64,000 nt of DNA from a virus, in IMG/VR virus record IMGVR_UViG_3300022927_001696, positions 1 to 64,000 of that record. One strand, given 5' to 3'. A model generated the notes under the pieces. That model made no database searches. It had not been told where the DNA came from and saw nothing but the letters and a program-made list of their open reading frames with translations. This document shows positions 52,987 to 60,845 of the stretch, in pieces. Both the position numbers and the translations under genes were made by a program. Within the stretch, counting starts at the first letter, position 1, and each line of letters starts with the position of its first letter.

Positions 52987-53616
52987 ATGGAACTATATTG
53001 GAAATTTGATATCCCTGCACAAAAATTGTCTGTAAATATAGATGACAATTTATCTTATCAGGCTCTTAAAGGCTGTCGTGAAGGAGTGATAAAAACTTAT
53101 AACAGTAAGGAATCATTTATTTCTTATGAAGATTGGCAAACAGAAAAAGAATGGCTTTCTAAAAATTATTCTCATATTGTAGGTGAACTAAAGGAGCCAA
53201 GTTTAGAGGAAATGAATTCATATAGAGAAAGAATTTCTCACATAACAGATGATCCAGGTGAGCCCTCTCACGGAATATCTTTAGACGGCTGGGCATATGA
53301 TCGAATGCAACGAAAATCTTTATGGTTGCAGAATGCTGAATGTTCTTTAATGGTAGAAATAGGCAGAATAGAAAATGTAGGTATTTTTGAAACACCAGAC
53401 GGAACAAATGTTTATAAAAGACCGTGGTGTGAATACGAAAATACATATTATAATACTATGCCCTGTTGTGTCTTTCCGGACAATCCTGGATGGCAAAAAT
53501 CCAGTATACAAGAATTAGAAAAATATGATTTAGATATTAATCATGACTGGGTTAAAAGTAATTTAAATAATGTACAAAAAGATTTATTGAATTCTTTATT
53601 TGTTTTACCAGCATAA
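52987..53616 (+). CDS. Hypothetical protein
   Basis: A 209-aa soluble protein that I do not recognise. It starts MELYWKFDIPAQKLSVNI and contains many Trp and Tyr residues (LDGWAYDRMQRKSLWLQNAE), a SHITDDPGEPSHGISL loop and two adjacent Cys in TMPCCVFPDNPGW. There is no signal peptide or membrane helix. No ribosome site precedes the ATG. It stands between two accessory genes and is probably co-regulated with the transferase-like genes as a late product. Confidence 0.6.
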   Translation: MELYWKFDIPAQKLSVNIDDNLSYQALKGCREGVIKTYNSKESFISYEDWQTEKEWLSKNYSHIVGELKEPSLEEMNSYRERISHITDDPGEPSHGISLDGWAYDRMQRKSLWLQNAECSLMVEIGRIENVGIFETPDGTNVYKRPWCEYENTYYNTMPCCVFPDNPGWQKSSIQELEKYDLDINHDWVKSNLNNVQKDLLNSLFVLPA

Positions 53617-53623
53617 CTTTGTA

Positions 53624-53631
53624 GGTAAATA
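53624..53631 (+). promoter_or_regulatory. Late-promoter-like motif GGTAAATA
   Basis: Keeps TAAATA and the five-base gap before the ATG at 53637. A weak AGG nearby could also serve as a ribosome site on a longer transcript, so support is modest. Confidence 0.4.
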
Positions 53632-53636
53632 TAGAT

Positions 53637-53996
53637 ATGAGTACACATTTGAATAAAGCTCTTGAGTTTGCAAATTATCGAGTCACATTAAATAATCAGC
53701 ATTCGCAACTTAAAGCAAAAACACAAAGTTTGTTAAGTTATAGTATAAATGGCGGAACATTTACTATAGATATACCCCTTATCACATTTTGTAAACAACT
53801 ATTAGATGACAAATATACTGATGTCATACTTTTAGATATTTACAATAATCCCATAAAAATAGATGTTAAAACGTTTTATGATGAAATTCATAGTAGATAT
53901 TTTGAAGTAACAAACGATTACTATGCTGAATATGAAAAACTTCGCAAAGCAAGAAAAGTTCATAAGGTTTTAGGTCTAAATGAAAAAGGAGAATAG
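53637..53996 (+). CDS. Conserved phage protein of unknown function
   Basis: A 119-aa protein starting MSTHLNKALEFANYRVTLNN. It continues with a helical segment (QHSQLKAKTQSLLSYSINGG), then TFTIDIPLITFCKQLLD and a C-terminal helix ending EYEKLRKARKVHKVLGL. I associate this arrangement with a small conserved protein of T4-like phages without an assigned role. It overlaps the next gene by 17 bases. Confidence 0.6.
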   Translation: MSTHLNKALEFANYRVTLNNQHSQLKAKTQSLLSYSINGGTFTIDIPLITFCKQLLDDKYTDVILLDIYNNPIKIDVKTFYDEIHSRYFEVTNDYYAEYEKLRKARKVHKVLGLNEKGE

Positions 53997-54879
53997 TAAA
54001 GGATTTTTAATGTTTGCTCATAATAATGAGGAAATAGACTATATGCAATTGGCTGTAATAAACTCTTTACTAATACAAAAGCATCTTAAAATAAAAAACA
54101 TCACAGTTGTTACTGATCCTCACAGTTTAAAACATGCCGAAAAAACATTAGGCAAAAAACTTATTAAAAAAGCAATTAATAATTTAGTTGTTGTAGAAAA
54201 AGATAAAAAATTTAAAGCAAAAAATATTAGACTGTATAAAGATACAAGTCATACTGCTAAATCCTTACCTTTTTATAATGTAAATAGATGTGACGCATAT
54301 GATATATCACCATATGACGAAACAATTCTTATTGATGTAGACTATCTTATATTAAGCGATGTTCTTAATCAATGTTGGGGACACAATAATGAGGTTATGA
54401 TGAATTGGAAATTTCAGGACATAATGTATGAAAGAAAAGATCCTACATTAAATAGACTATACGATATGGGTATAACCATGTATTGGGCCACAGTGGTTTA
54501 TTTTAGAAAAACAGATTATGTTAAGGATTTATTTGAGTGTGTAAAACATGTTAGAAATAATCAGCAATATTATAGAGATATTTATAAATGGCCCGGTAAT
54601 CTATATAGAAATGACTTCAGTTTTAGTATTGCCGCTCATATGATGTCTGGCTTTGTGGATAAAGGTATACCACAACTACCAACTACATTATATAAAAGTT
54701 TTGATACTGATAATATTCACAAAGCAGTAGATGATGAGACTATAATTATGCTTTTAGAAAAGCCAAAGAGCCCGGGAGATTTTATGTTGACCAGATGGAA
54801 AGGTCTGGATTTGCATATAATGAATAAATGGGCTATAAATAGAGCAAGTAAGGAATTGTTAAGTTATGTCAGTGACTAA
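53980..54879 (+). CDS. GT-A-type glycosyltransferase-like protein
   Basis: A 299-aa protein with a nucleotide-sugar transferase layout: an N-terminal Rossmann-like strand (GFLMFAHNNEEIDYMQLA), INSLLIQKHL, and the metal-binding DxD motif in ILIDVDYLILSD (Asp119/Asp121), then a strand motif YWATVVYFRKTDYV and an acceptor-side HIMNKWAINRA. It resembles family 8 type enzymes and has a paralogue at 55879-56742 with the same order of motifs. It begins within the end of the preceding gene. The likely activity is transfer of a sugar to a phage or host surface molecule; donor and acceptor are unknown. Confidence 0.65.
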   Translation: MKKENSKGFLMFAHNNEEIDYMQLAVINSLLIQKHLKIKNITVVTDPHSLKHAEKTLGKKLIKKAINNLVVVEKDKKFKAKNIRLYKDTSHTAKSLPFYNVNRCDAYDISPYDETILIDVDYLILSDVLNQCWGHNNEVMMNWKFQDIMYERKDPTLNRLYDMGITMYWATVVYFRKTDYVKDLFECVKHVRNNQQYYRDIYKWPGNLYRNDFSFSIAAHMMSGFVDKGIPQLPTTLYKSFDTDNIHKAVDDETIIMLLEKPKSPGDFMLTRWKGLDLHIMNKWAINRASKELLSYVSD

Positions 54880-55051
54880 AATAAAATCTCCTTGTGTGGG
54901 CATTTGTAATTTAGATTTTTCTACACATACAGTTTGTCAAGGATGTGGGAGATCAGTAGATGATATAGCAAACTGGTCAGTATATACTGATGAAGAAAAA
55001 ATATCAGCAATAGAATCAGCAACAGAAAGAATGAAAGAAATAAATGGGTAA
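54866..55051 (+). CDS. DUF1289-family small cysteine protein
   Basis: A 61-aa protein with the DUF1289 signature: SPCVGICNLD, then CQGCGRSVDDIANWSVYTDEE (residues 28-48). Four Cys (10, 14, 28 and 31) are placed to bind a metal or an iron-sulfur cluster. The family is widespread in proteobacteria, where its function is poorly known, so this gene is probably of bacterial origin. It overlaps the transferase-like gene before it by 14 bases and the 59-aa ORF after it by eight. Confidence 0.8.
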   Translation: MSVTKIKSPCVGICNLDFSTHTVCQGCGRSVDDIANWSVYTDEEKISAIESATERMKEING

Positions 55052-55223
55052 AAAAAGACAACCAGAAATAGGAGACAAAATAGAACATTTTTGTCGTTTG
55101 AACGGAGCATTTCAAGGTGAAGTAATAGAAATACTTGGTATGCAGTTTGTTTATAAAACAGGCGATGGTCTCGAAAGGCATTGTCTGTTTAGAGAACAAT
55201 GGAAATTTATAAATGAAAAATAG
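55044..55223 (+). CDS. Small hypothetical protein, 59 residues
   Basis: An ORF starting MGKKRQPEIGDKIEHFCRLN and ending EQWKFINEK, overlapping the genes on both sides by 8 and 11 bases, which is typical of translationally coupled phage genes. The segment GDKIEHFCRLNGAFQGEVIE is followed by FVYKTGDGLERHCLF and suggests a small five-stranded beta barrel like SH3 or KOW folds. The function is unknown. Confidence 0.7.
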   Translation: MGKKRQPEIGDKIEHFCRLNGAFQGEVIEILGMQFVYKTGDGLERHCLFREQWKFINEK

Positions 55224-55659
55224 ATATTATATATTAGCCGGTGTACTGTACACATTGTTTATAGGCTTTACTGCGAGTGCAATCCAGTACAGACTTTCAA
55301 TGGAGGAAATTAAAGAACGGTATCAGACAGAATATTGTGAAGTTGTATATGAATACACAGGTGAAGTAGGCGGAGAAGATTGGGAAGAATTGATGACTCT
55401 TGCTATAGAAATGCAGGAAGAACGTGACGAGTTACAAGAAATAGTTGACGAAGGTATAGACAAGTACTACGAAGAAGAATTTGGCGAAAGCCGTAATCAA
55501 AGTGATGCTGATGCATACATAAGTTTATTTATGAATTTGACTGATCCTATTAATTGGGTATTCACATTGATAATTGCTACATTCATAGCAAGTTTTTATC
55601 TAGCATTTTATAGTTGTAAACTTGCTATAGAAAGACATTTTAGGAAAGAAGATGACTAA
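55213..55659 (+). CDS. Small membrane protein with two predicted membrane helices
   Basis: A 148-aa protein. A hydrophobic segment at residues 5-24 (YYILAGVLYTLFIGFTASAI) could be a membrane anchor, and a second lies at about 113-134 (INWVFTLIIATFIASFYLAF). Between them is a very acidic, probably coiled region (EEIKERYQTEY ... EMQEERDELQEIVDEG). With both ends on the same side, the acidic part would face the opposite side. It may act at the host inner membrane, for example in lysis control or exclusion, but no family was recognised. Confidence 0.6.
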   Translation: MKNRYYILAGVLYTLFIGFTASAIQYRLSMEEIKERYQTEYCEVVYEYTGEVGGEDWEELMTLAIEMQEERDELQEIVDEGIDKYYEEEFGESRNQSDADAYISLFMNLTDPINWVFTLIIATFIASFYLAFYSCKLAIERHFRKEDD

Positions 55660-55882
55660 GAAATATATACACGTTAATCAACACAAGATTAGAAGTAATT
55701 TAAAACACGGCACTAACGAGCCTGTGATTACAATTAAAGAAGGACGTAATAACACATACTGCCACGAAGTAGAAGTCAAAGGTCCCAGCAAAGTAATTTA
55801 CGGCGTAGACGGTGAAAAAATACTTGCCTGTGGTGCAAGAGTAGTAATAGAAACAGAGAGTGATATAGAAATAGTACGATGA
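55652..55882 (+). CDS. Conserved small phage protein
   Basis: A 76-aa protein starting MTKKYIHVNQHKIRSNLKHG. The TNEPVITIK, CHEVEVKGPSKVIYG and ACGARVVIETES segments are familiar from a small protein found in many T4-like and other phages, for which I know no assigned function. It is beta-rich with two Cys. It overlaps its neighbours by eight and four bases. Confidence 0.7.
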   Translation: MTKKYIHVNQHKIRSNLKHGTNEPVITIKEGRNNTYCHEVEVKGPSKVIYGVDGEKILACGARVVIETESDIEIVR

Positions 55883-56742
55883 GTAGAGGTTATATAGTAA
55901 TCGCACAGAATAACGAAACGACTGATTATTTAGAGCAGGCGTATGCACTCGCACTCAATTTAAAACTAACACAGACGGTTGTAAGCAATCTAACAGTATG
56001 TGTAGACACTGATACTAAGAAACTTTTAACGGCAAAACACAAAAAAGTCTTTGATAATATCGTAGATATTCCTTGGCAAGATGATGCCGCAGATGCAGAT
56101 TGGAAAATTAATAATAAATGGAAGTATTACTATATGACTCCGTACGATGAAACTGTAATACTAGACACAGATATGATATTCCCCACAGATGTAAGTTATT
56201 GGTGGGATATTATGTCACAACAGGACGTTTGGGCAACTACAAAAGTAAGAACTTATAGAGGAGAGGTTGTAACAAGTAATTTTTATAGAAAATATTTTGT
56301 AGCAAATAACCTACCTAATGTATATACAGCATTTTTTTACTTTAAAAAATCAGATCTAGCAAGTGAGTTATTTGCTATGATAGAAATAATTTTTCAACAC
56401 TGGCAACGTATGTTTTACAAATATATGCCTAAAGGAAAACCAGATTGGTTGAGCGGTGATGTTGCATTCGCTCTAGCGATGCAAATATTAGGTATAGAGG
56501 CAGAATGTACAAGAGAAAATATAGACGAAGTACCAACATTTATACATATGAAAAGTCATGTGCAAAATATACCTGATACAAGAATAAGCGAATTATGGAC
56601 TGAAACACTCCCTACTTATTATAACTCATATAAAAATTTTAAAATAGGTAACTTCCAGCAACAATATCCTTTTCATTATGTAGAAAAAAATTGGATGGAT
56701 AAAAATAAAATTAAACAAATGGAAAAAGAATTACTAGCATAG
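55879..56742 (+). CDS. GT-A-type glycosyltransferase-like protein, second copy
   Basis: A 287-aa protein paralogous to the product of 53980-54879. It begins GYIVIAQNNETTDYLEQAYA, has the metal site in ETVILDTDMIFPTD (Asp96/Asp98), the YTAFFYFKKSDLASELF strand and a WLSGDVAFALAMQILG helix. The two copies agree in motif order but differ enough that they probably use different donors or acceptors. Four bases overlap the preceding gene; AGGAG and the next gene follow. Confidence 0.65.
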   Translation: MSRGYIVIAQNNETTDYLEQAYALALNLKLTQTVVSNLTVCVDTDTKKLLTAKHKKVFDNIVDIPWQDDAADADWKINNKWKYYYMTPYDETVILDTDMIFPTDVSYWWDIMSQQDVWATTKVRTYRGEVVTSNFYRKYFVANNLPNVYTAFFYFKKSDLASELFAMIEIIFQHWQRMFYKYMPKGKPDWLSGDVAFALAMQILGIEAECTRENIDEVPTFIHMKSHVQNIPDTRISELWTETLPTYYNSYKNFKIGNFQQQYPFHYVEKNWMDKNKIKQMEKELLA

Positions 56743-56750
56743 GAGAATTT

Positions 56751-57395
56751 ATGACAACATCATTAGCAGAAAAAAGACGTAAATTATTTTTGAAGGAAAA
56801 AGAAAAACATGAAGATGTAAATGCCCTTATAAGGAATAATATAGAAAAAGATGTAGATGTATATTTTAATGATAACGGAGATATTTTACAAATAGGCCAT
56901 GGTAAAAGAAGAAAAAACAAAAAAGAATTAAAAATTACAATGAAGAGAGAACAAGTAAATATCTTAGAGGGGAAAAATTGGAACCTATATAAAATAGAAA
57001 AAGACCCTATAGAAGATAATGTTTTTTCTATTCAACTAAGACCAACAGAAAATTTATTTGTTAAAAGTGAAGAAGAGTTTTTGCAAAAAATAGAAACTGG
57101 AAACAAAAGAGATTCAGAAATAATTATCACTATAAAAGAATACTATGTAAGAATTGAGATGTCTAAAAAGGCTAAAAATATTTTTAAAGGCAAAGAAAAC
57201 GTTTCCATAAAAGGTTCTAAAGTCTTAAAATTCTATTTTACAGCAGAAAATGATCCTCATTATATGATACATGGTATAAATGTTTTCTTAAAAGATTTAA
57301 TAAAAGAAGAAGCAGTAGAGGTTAAAACACCTTTGGATGTTACTCACTGTGATGTGTATACCTATAAATTATTTGATAAATATGTGCGTACTTAA
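56751..57395 (+). CDS. Hypothetical Lys/Glu-rich protein
   Basis: A 214-aa soluble protein preceded by a good AGGAG site. It starts MTTSLAEKRRKLFLKEKEKH with a charged helix, then alternates strands and polar loops (KNWNLYKIEKDPIEDNVFSI, SIKGSKVLKFYFTAENDPHY). I do not recognise a family. Its place between two transferase-like genes suggests it belongs to the same module. Confidence 0.6.
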   Translation: MTTSLAEKRRKLFLKEKEKHEDVNALIRNNIEKDVDVYFNDNGDILQIGHGKRRKNKKELKITMKREQVNILEGKNWNLYKIEKDPIEDNVFSIQLRPTENLFVKSEEEFLQKIETGNKRDSEIIITIKEYYVRIEMSKKAKNIFKGKENVSIKGSKVLKFYFTAENDPHYMIHGINVFLKDLIKEEAVEVKTPLDVTHCDVYTYKLFDKYVRT

Positions 57396-57416
57396 AAAAT
57401 ACACAGGACGACACAT

Positions 57417-58415
57417 ATGGCAAAAATTGATGTTACAGAACTAGATATATTCTATATTTCTTACGATGAACCTAATGCAGAAGAGCATTGGGCTGATTTA
57501 TTAAACAAAGTACCGTGGGCAAAACGTGTTCATGGAGTTACAGGCTTTGACGCCGCTCATAAGGCATGTGCAGAACAATCTGAAACAGACCGTTTTATCA
57601 CAGTAGATGGTGATAATATAGTTATGCCTGATTTCTTTGAGCAGGTATTGGATGTACCTGATACTGACCATGACGGTAATGACATCAGCCAAAGTATATT
57701 CAGTTGGAATGCTAAAAATATATTAAACGGTTTAGTATATGGTAATGGCGGACTTAAATGTTGGCCTAAGCAATATGCATTAGATATGAAAACACACGAA
57801 GATGCAGATGATGATGAAGGCATGGAATTTTGCTGGAAACTTAACTACATACAACTAAACGATACATTCTCAGAAGTACATCAGACTGCTTCTCCCTTCC
57901 AGGCATTTAGAGCAGGTTTTAGGGAAGGAGTAAAGATGAGCCTAGATCAAGGTTTAAGAGTTAGACCAGATGAATTTATACAAAAAATTTGGTATGGCAA
58001 CTATAATAGATTGCAAACTTGGTGTAACATTGGCAGTGATGTTGAGAACGGACTATGGGCAATATATGGTGCAAGACTAGGATGTGATATGACGGTATTA
58101 AGTGATTGGGACACTAATCTTATTTCAGACTACGATTGGTTTAAAGATTTTTTTAAGAATGACATAATTCCTCGTTTCCCTGGTGATACTATTTGTAACA
58201 ATACCAAAGTCTCTTACAACTCAGAAATGTTATATATTGCTATACAAGATTTAGGAGTAAAACTAAATGAAAACATAAATGAGATGATGCTATTTGATCC
58301 AAACGAACAAATGTGTAAATTTTTTAAAAAAACTTTTGTCAATCCTAGACGATGGGGTGTTATGATAAGAGAAAAACAAATACAAGATTTATTAGAAAAA
58401 GGATTAATTAAATGA
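57417..58415 (+). CDS. Putative glycosyltransferase-like protein of marine phages
   Basis: A 332-aa protein starting MAKIDVTELDIFYISYDEPN. The strand and loop FITVDGDNIVMPDFF (Asp64/Asp66) looks like a GT-A DxD metal site, preceded by a Rossmann-type start and followed by WNAKNILNGLVYGNGGLKCW. The same arrangement occurs in proteins of large T4-like marine phages that are usually unannotated. A GGAC ribosome-site-like sequence precedes the ATG. It overlaps the outer-membrane-protein gene by four bases. A sugar transfer role is inferred from the fold pattern and neighbours. Confidence 0.6.
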   Translation: MAKIDVTELDIFYISYDEPNAEEHWADLLNKVPWAKRVHGVTGFDAAHKACAEQSETDRFITVDGDNIVMPDFFEQVLDVPDTDHDGNDISQSIFSWNAKNILNGLVYGNGGLKCWPKQYALDMKTHEDADDDEGMEFCWKLNYIQLNDTFSEVHQTASPFQAFRAGFREGVKMSLDQGLRVRPDEFIQKIWYGNYNRLQTWCNIGSDVENGLWAIYGARLGCDMTVLSDWDTNLISDYDWFKDFFKNDIIPRFPGDTICNNTKVSYNSEMLYIAIQDLGVKLNENINEMMLFDPNEQMCKFFKKTFVNPRRWGVMIREKQIQDLLEKGLIK

Positions 58416-59065
58416 TTAAAAGATATGTATTAGGATTCGCTACAGCAATATTATTACTATTATTAAGTTTTAAAGTATCAGCACTTGATGTTGGTTTGGG
58501 TATAGAGGAAGATGACGGCGATATAGAAATTGATTTAAGTCTTGATTGGGCAAATGAAGTTGGCCCATGGCAATCAATTGTAGAATTCGATCATGTAACA
58601 GAAGAATCTCAAGGAGAAGAGAAAACAAATTTAACATATTTAAATTTAAAACAAAATTATCAGTATAGTGATAAAATATATGTTATAGGAATAGTGCAGT
58701 TCGATACAGATAAATTTAGGGAAGACTACAAAACAAGATCAGTAATTGGTGGTGGTATAGGTTATAAAATTTATAAATCAGATAGAATAAAAATTAGTAA
58801 CGAATTTTCTGTTGCATATTTAGAAAGTGATATTACAGAAGAAATATATAGAAATAGTTTATGGGCATCTTTTAAACTTGCAGAAAAGATAAATGCATCT
58901 AATAAGTTTTTATATGAGTCTGGCGATGAGCCCTATAAAAGAAATGAATTTGAAATAGATTATCAACTAACAGAAAATATGTTTATTGGATTATCATGGA
59001 GGAAAATACAAGAAGGATTAAAAGACAGAGATACAAAATCTTTAACTTTCAAAATTAAATTTTAA
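58412..59065 (+). CDS. Outer-membrane beta-barrel protein (DUF481-like) with signal peptide
   Basis: A 217-aa protein with a clear signal peptide (MIKRYVLGFATAILLLLLSF, cut probably after SALA-type residues SAL near 24). The mature part alternates hydrophobic and polar residues as in a beta barrel and follows the DUF481 pattern: SVIGGGIGYKIYKSDRIKIS, SLWASFKLAEKINASNKFLY and a final SLTFKIKF ending in Phe, the usual outer-membrane barrel end. AAGGA precedes the ATG. A phage-made outer-membrane protein could alter the host surface, for example to block further infection. Confidence 0.7.
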   Translation: MIKRYVLGFATAILLLLLSFKVSALDVGLGIEEDDGDIEIDLSLDWANEVGPWQSIVEFDHVTEESQGEEKTNLTYLNLKQNYQYSDKIYVIGIVQFDTDKFREDYKTRSVIGGGIGYKIYKSDRIKISNEFSVAYLESDITEEIYRNSLWASFKLAEKINASNKFLYESGDEPYKRNEFEIDYQLTENMFIGLSWRKIQEGLKDRDTKSLTFKIKF

Positions 59066-60597
59066 TGAGCATATATGATCAAGCCGCAGATAAGGCCAAA
59101 GAACAATTAGATGCCATAAGCGATACAATGTGTTACGCAAAATGGACACAGGTGTCTATGCATTTAACAAATGGCAAAACACATAGTTGCTATCATCCTC
59201 CTACACATGATATAGATGTAGAAGAACTAGAGAATAATCCTTCAGCATTACATAATACAGCAGAAAAGAAAGAACAACGTAGACAAATGTTAGCAGGTGA
59301 ACGACCTGAAGGTTGTAGTTACTGTTGGCGTATAGAAGATGTAGGCGGTAGAAGTGATAGAGTTTATCGTAGTGGTGAATACTGGGCACAAAACGCCAGA
59401 GAAGAAATATCAGAAGCAGGTGCAGACGGAAATATAAATCCACGTTATGTAGAAGTAAACTTTAACCAAGCCTGTAATTTTAAATGCTCATATTGTTCTC
59501 CTCATTTAAGTAATAGTTGGGAAAAAGAGATTAAAGAATTTGGTGCATACAAGATAATAGATGGTGAGCATAACAATTTAGAAAGTTTAAGTAATCAGAG
59601 ATTACTACCACAAAAATTAGCACAAGGGGAAAATCCATACGTTACAGCATTTTGGAAATGGTGGCCTGAATTATACAAAACATTAGAAGTATTTCGTATG
59701 ACTGGGGGCGAGCCATTAATGGATAGTAATACATTTAAGGTTCTAGACTATGTGTATGAAAATCCAAATGCCTGGTTGGAGATGTCATTAACATCGAACA
59801 TGGTACCACCTAAACCTATCTTAATGGATATGTTTATAGAGAAACTACAAAGATTAGAAGAGATACAAATTTGGGAAGATCCAGAAAAGTTTAATCCAAA
59901 CTCTGGAAATAACTGGTATGTAGCACCAGCATGTAAGAACTTTGCCACGTTTGTAAGTGTAGATGGTTACGGTGTACAAGCAGAGTATATGCGTACAGGT
60001 ATGGATTTTTCAGTGCTACAAAAAAATGTAAAACGTATATTATCAGAAACAGATAATAGTACTATAACATTTATTAATACGTTCAATGTGTTAAGTCTTA
60101 CAAGTTTACGTGACTATTTACAATGGATATTAGACTTGCGAGATGAGTATGCTAAAGACAGACAAGGTATAAAATATATACCTATACCAGATAATGGTGA
60201 TCATAAACATGATGATTATGAAATAAGACCCAAACAAAGAATATGGTTTGATATTCCTTTACTAAGAGCACCTTTATGGCAATGTATACAAATATTACCT
60301 GAGTACTATCAAAGTTATTTAGAAGAAGCAATAGCATTTATGGAAATGAATCAAGCAGATGAAGTAAATATAGACTATAGAGGATTTAAAGACTTTGAGA
60401 TAGACAAAGTTAGACGTAATTTAGAATGGATGAAAGCAGGTTCTAAAATGGAAAAAGAAGAAGTTATCAAAGCAAGAGCAAATTTTTATAAATTTTTTAC
60501 GCAACATGACGAAAGAAGAAGCACAGATTTTTTAAGCACATTTCCTGAAATGGAAGACTGGTGGCAAATTTGTAAAGAGGCAGAGGCAATGGTATGA
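59065..60597 (+). CDS. Radical SAM protein 1
   Basis: A 510-aa radical SAM enzyme. The cluster motif CNFKCSYC holds Cys137, Cys141 and Cys144, and MTGGEPLMD (212-220) is the SAM-contact GGE motif. Before it lies an N-terminal region with four more Cys (23, 42, 84 and 87; SCYHPP and CSYCW) that could hold an auxiliary iron-sulfur cluster. After it comes a strand (FATFVSVDGYGVQAEYMRTG) of the twitch-type barrel. The substrate is unknown. The start overlaps the barrel-protein stop by one base, and a DUF2693 gene and a paralogue follow. Confidence 0.9.
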   Translation: MSIYDQAADKAKEQLDAISDTMCYAKWTQVSMHLTNGKTHSCYHPPTHDIDVEELENNPSALHNTAEKKEQRRQMLAGERPEGCSYCWRIEDVGGRSDRVYRSGEYWAQNAREEISEAGADGNINPRYVEVNFNQACNFKCSYCSPHLSNSWEKEIKEFGAYKIIDGEHNNLESLSNQRLLPQKLAQGENPYVTAFWKWWPELYKTLEVFRMTGGEPLMDSNTFKVLDYVYENPNAWLEMSLTSNMVPPKPILMDMFIEKLQRLEEIQIWEDPEKFNPNSGNNWYVAPACKNFATFVSVDGYGVQAEYMRTGMDFSVLQKNVKRILSETDNSTITFINTFNVLSLTSLRDYLQWILDLRDEYAKDRQGIKYIPIPDNGDHKHDDYEIRPKQRIWFDIPLLRAPLWQCIQILPEYYQSYLEEAIAFMEMNQADEVNIDYRGFKDFEIDKVRRNLEWMKAGSKMEKEEVIKARANFYKFFTQHDERRSTDFLSTFPEMEDWWQICKEAEAMV

Positions 60598-60845
60598 ATA
60601 CAAAAGTAATAATTGACGCACTTAAAGAAGGAGTTGTAACAGTTGTATTCGAAAAAATAGATACAGGCGAAATAAGAACAATGCCTTGCACATTAAATAA
60701 TAAAATATCAGGGACAAGTATGACAATAAAAGATTACAGTAGTCCTGATACTTTAGTAATGTATGGCTTAGATGTAAAAGCATGGAGAGATGTAAGGGTA
60801 GATACTATACAAGATTGGTATGAAGGATATCCAAAGGAGAAATAA
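60594..60845 (+). CDS. DUF2693-like SH3-fold small protein
   Basis: An 83-aa protein. The segment ALKEGVVTVVFEKIDTGEIR, followed by TMPCTL, then KAWRDVRVDTIQDWYEG, matches a common small phage protein (DUF2693) predicted to be an SH3-like barrel. The sequence is full of short strands with no membrane segment. It is inserted between two radical SAM genes and overlaps both by four bases or less, so it is made together with them. Its function is not established; a helper for the enzymes or an unrelated DNA/RNA-linked role are both possible. Confidence 0.75.
   Translation: MNTKVIIDALKEGVVTVVFEKIDTGEIRTMPCTLNNKISGTSMTIKDYSSPDTLVMYGLDVKAWRDVRVDTIQDWYEGYPKEK

Noticed and set aside
58412-59065. Reading the signal-peptide protein as a lysis protein
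   Set aside because: The mature part is a beta barrel pattern without spanin or holin features.
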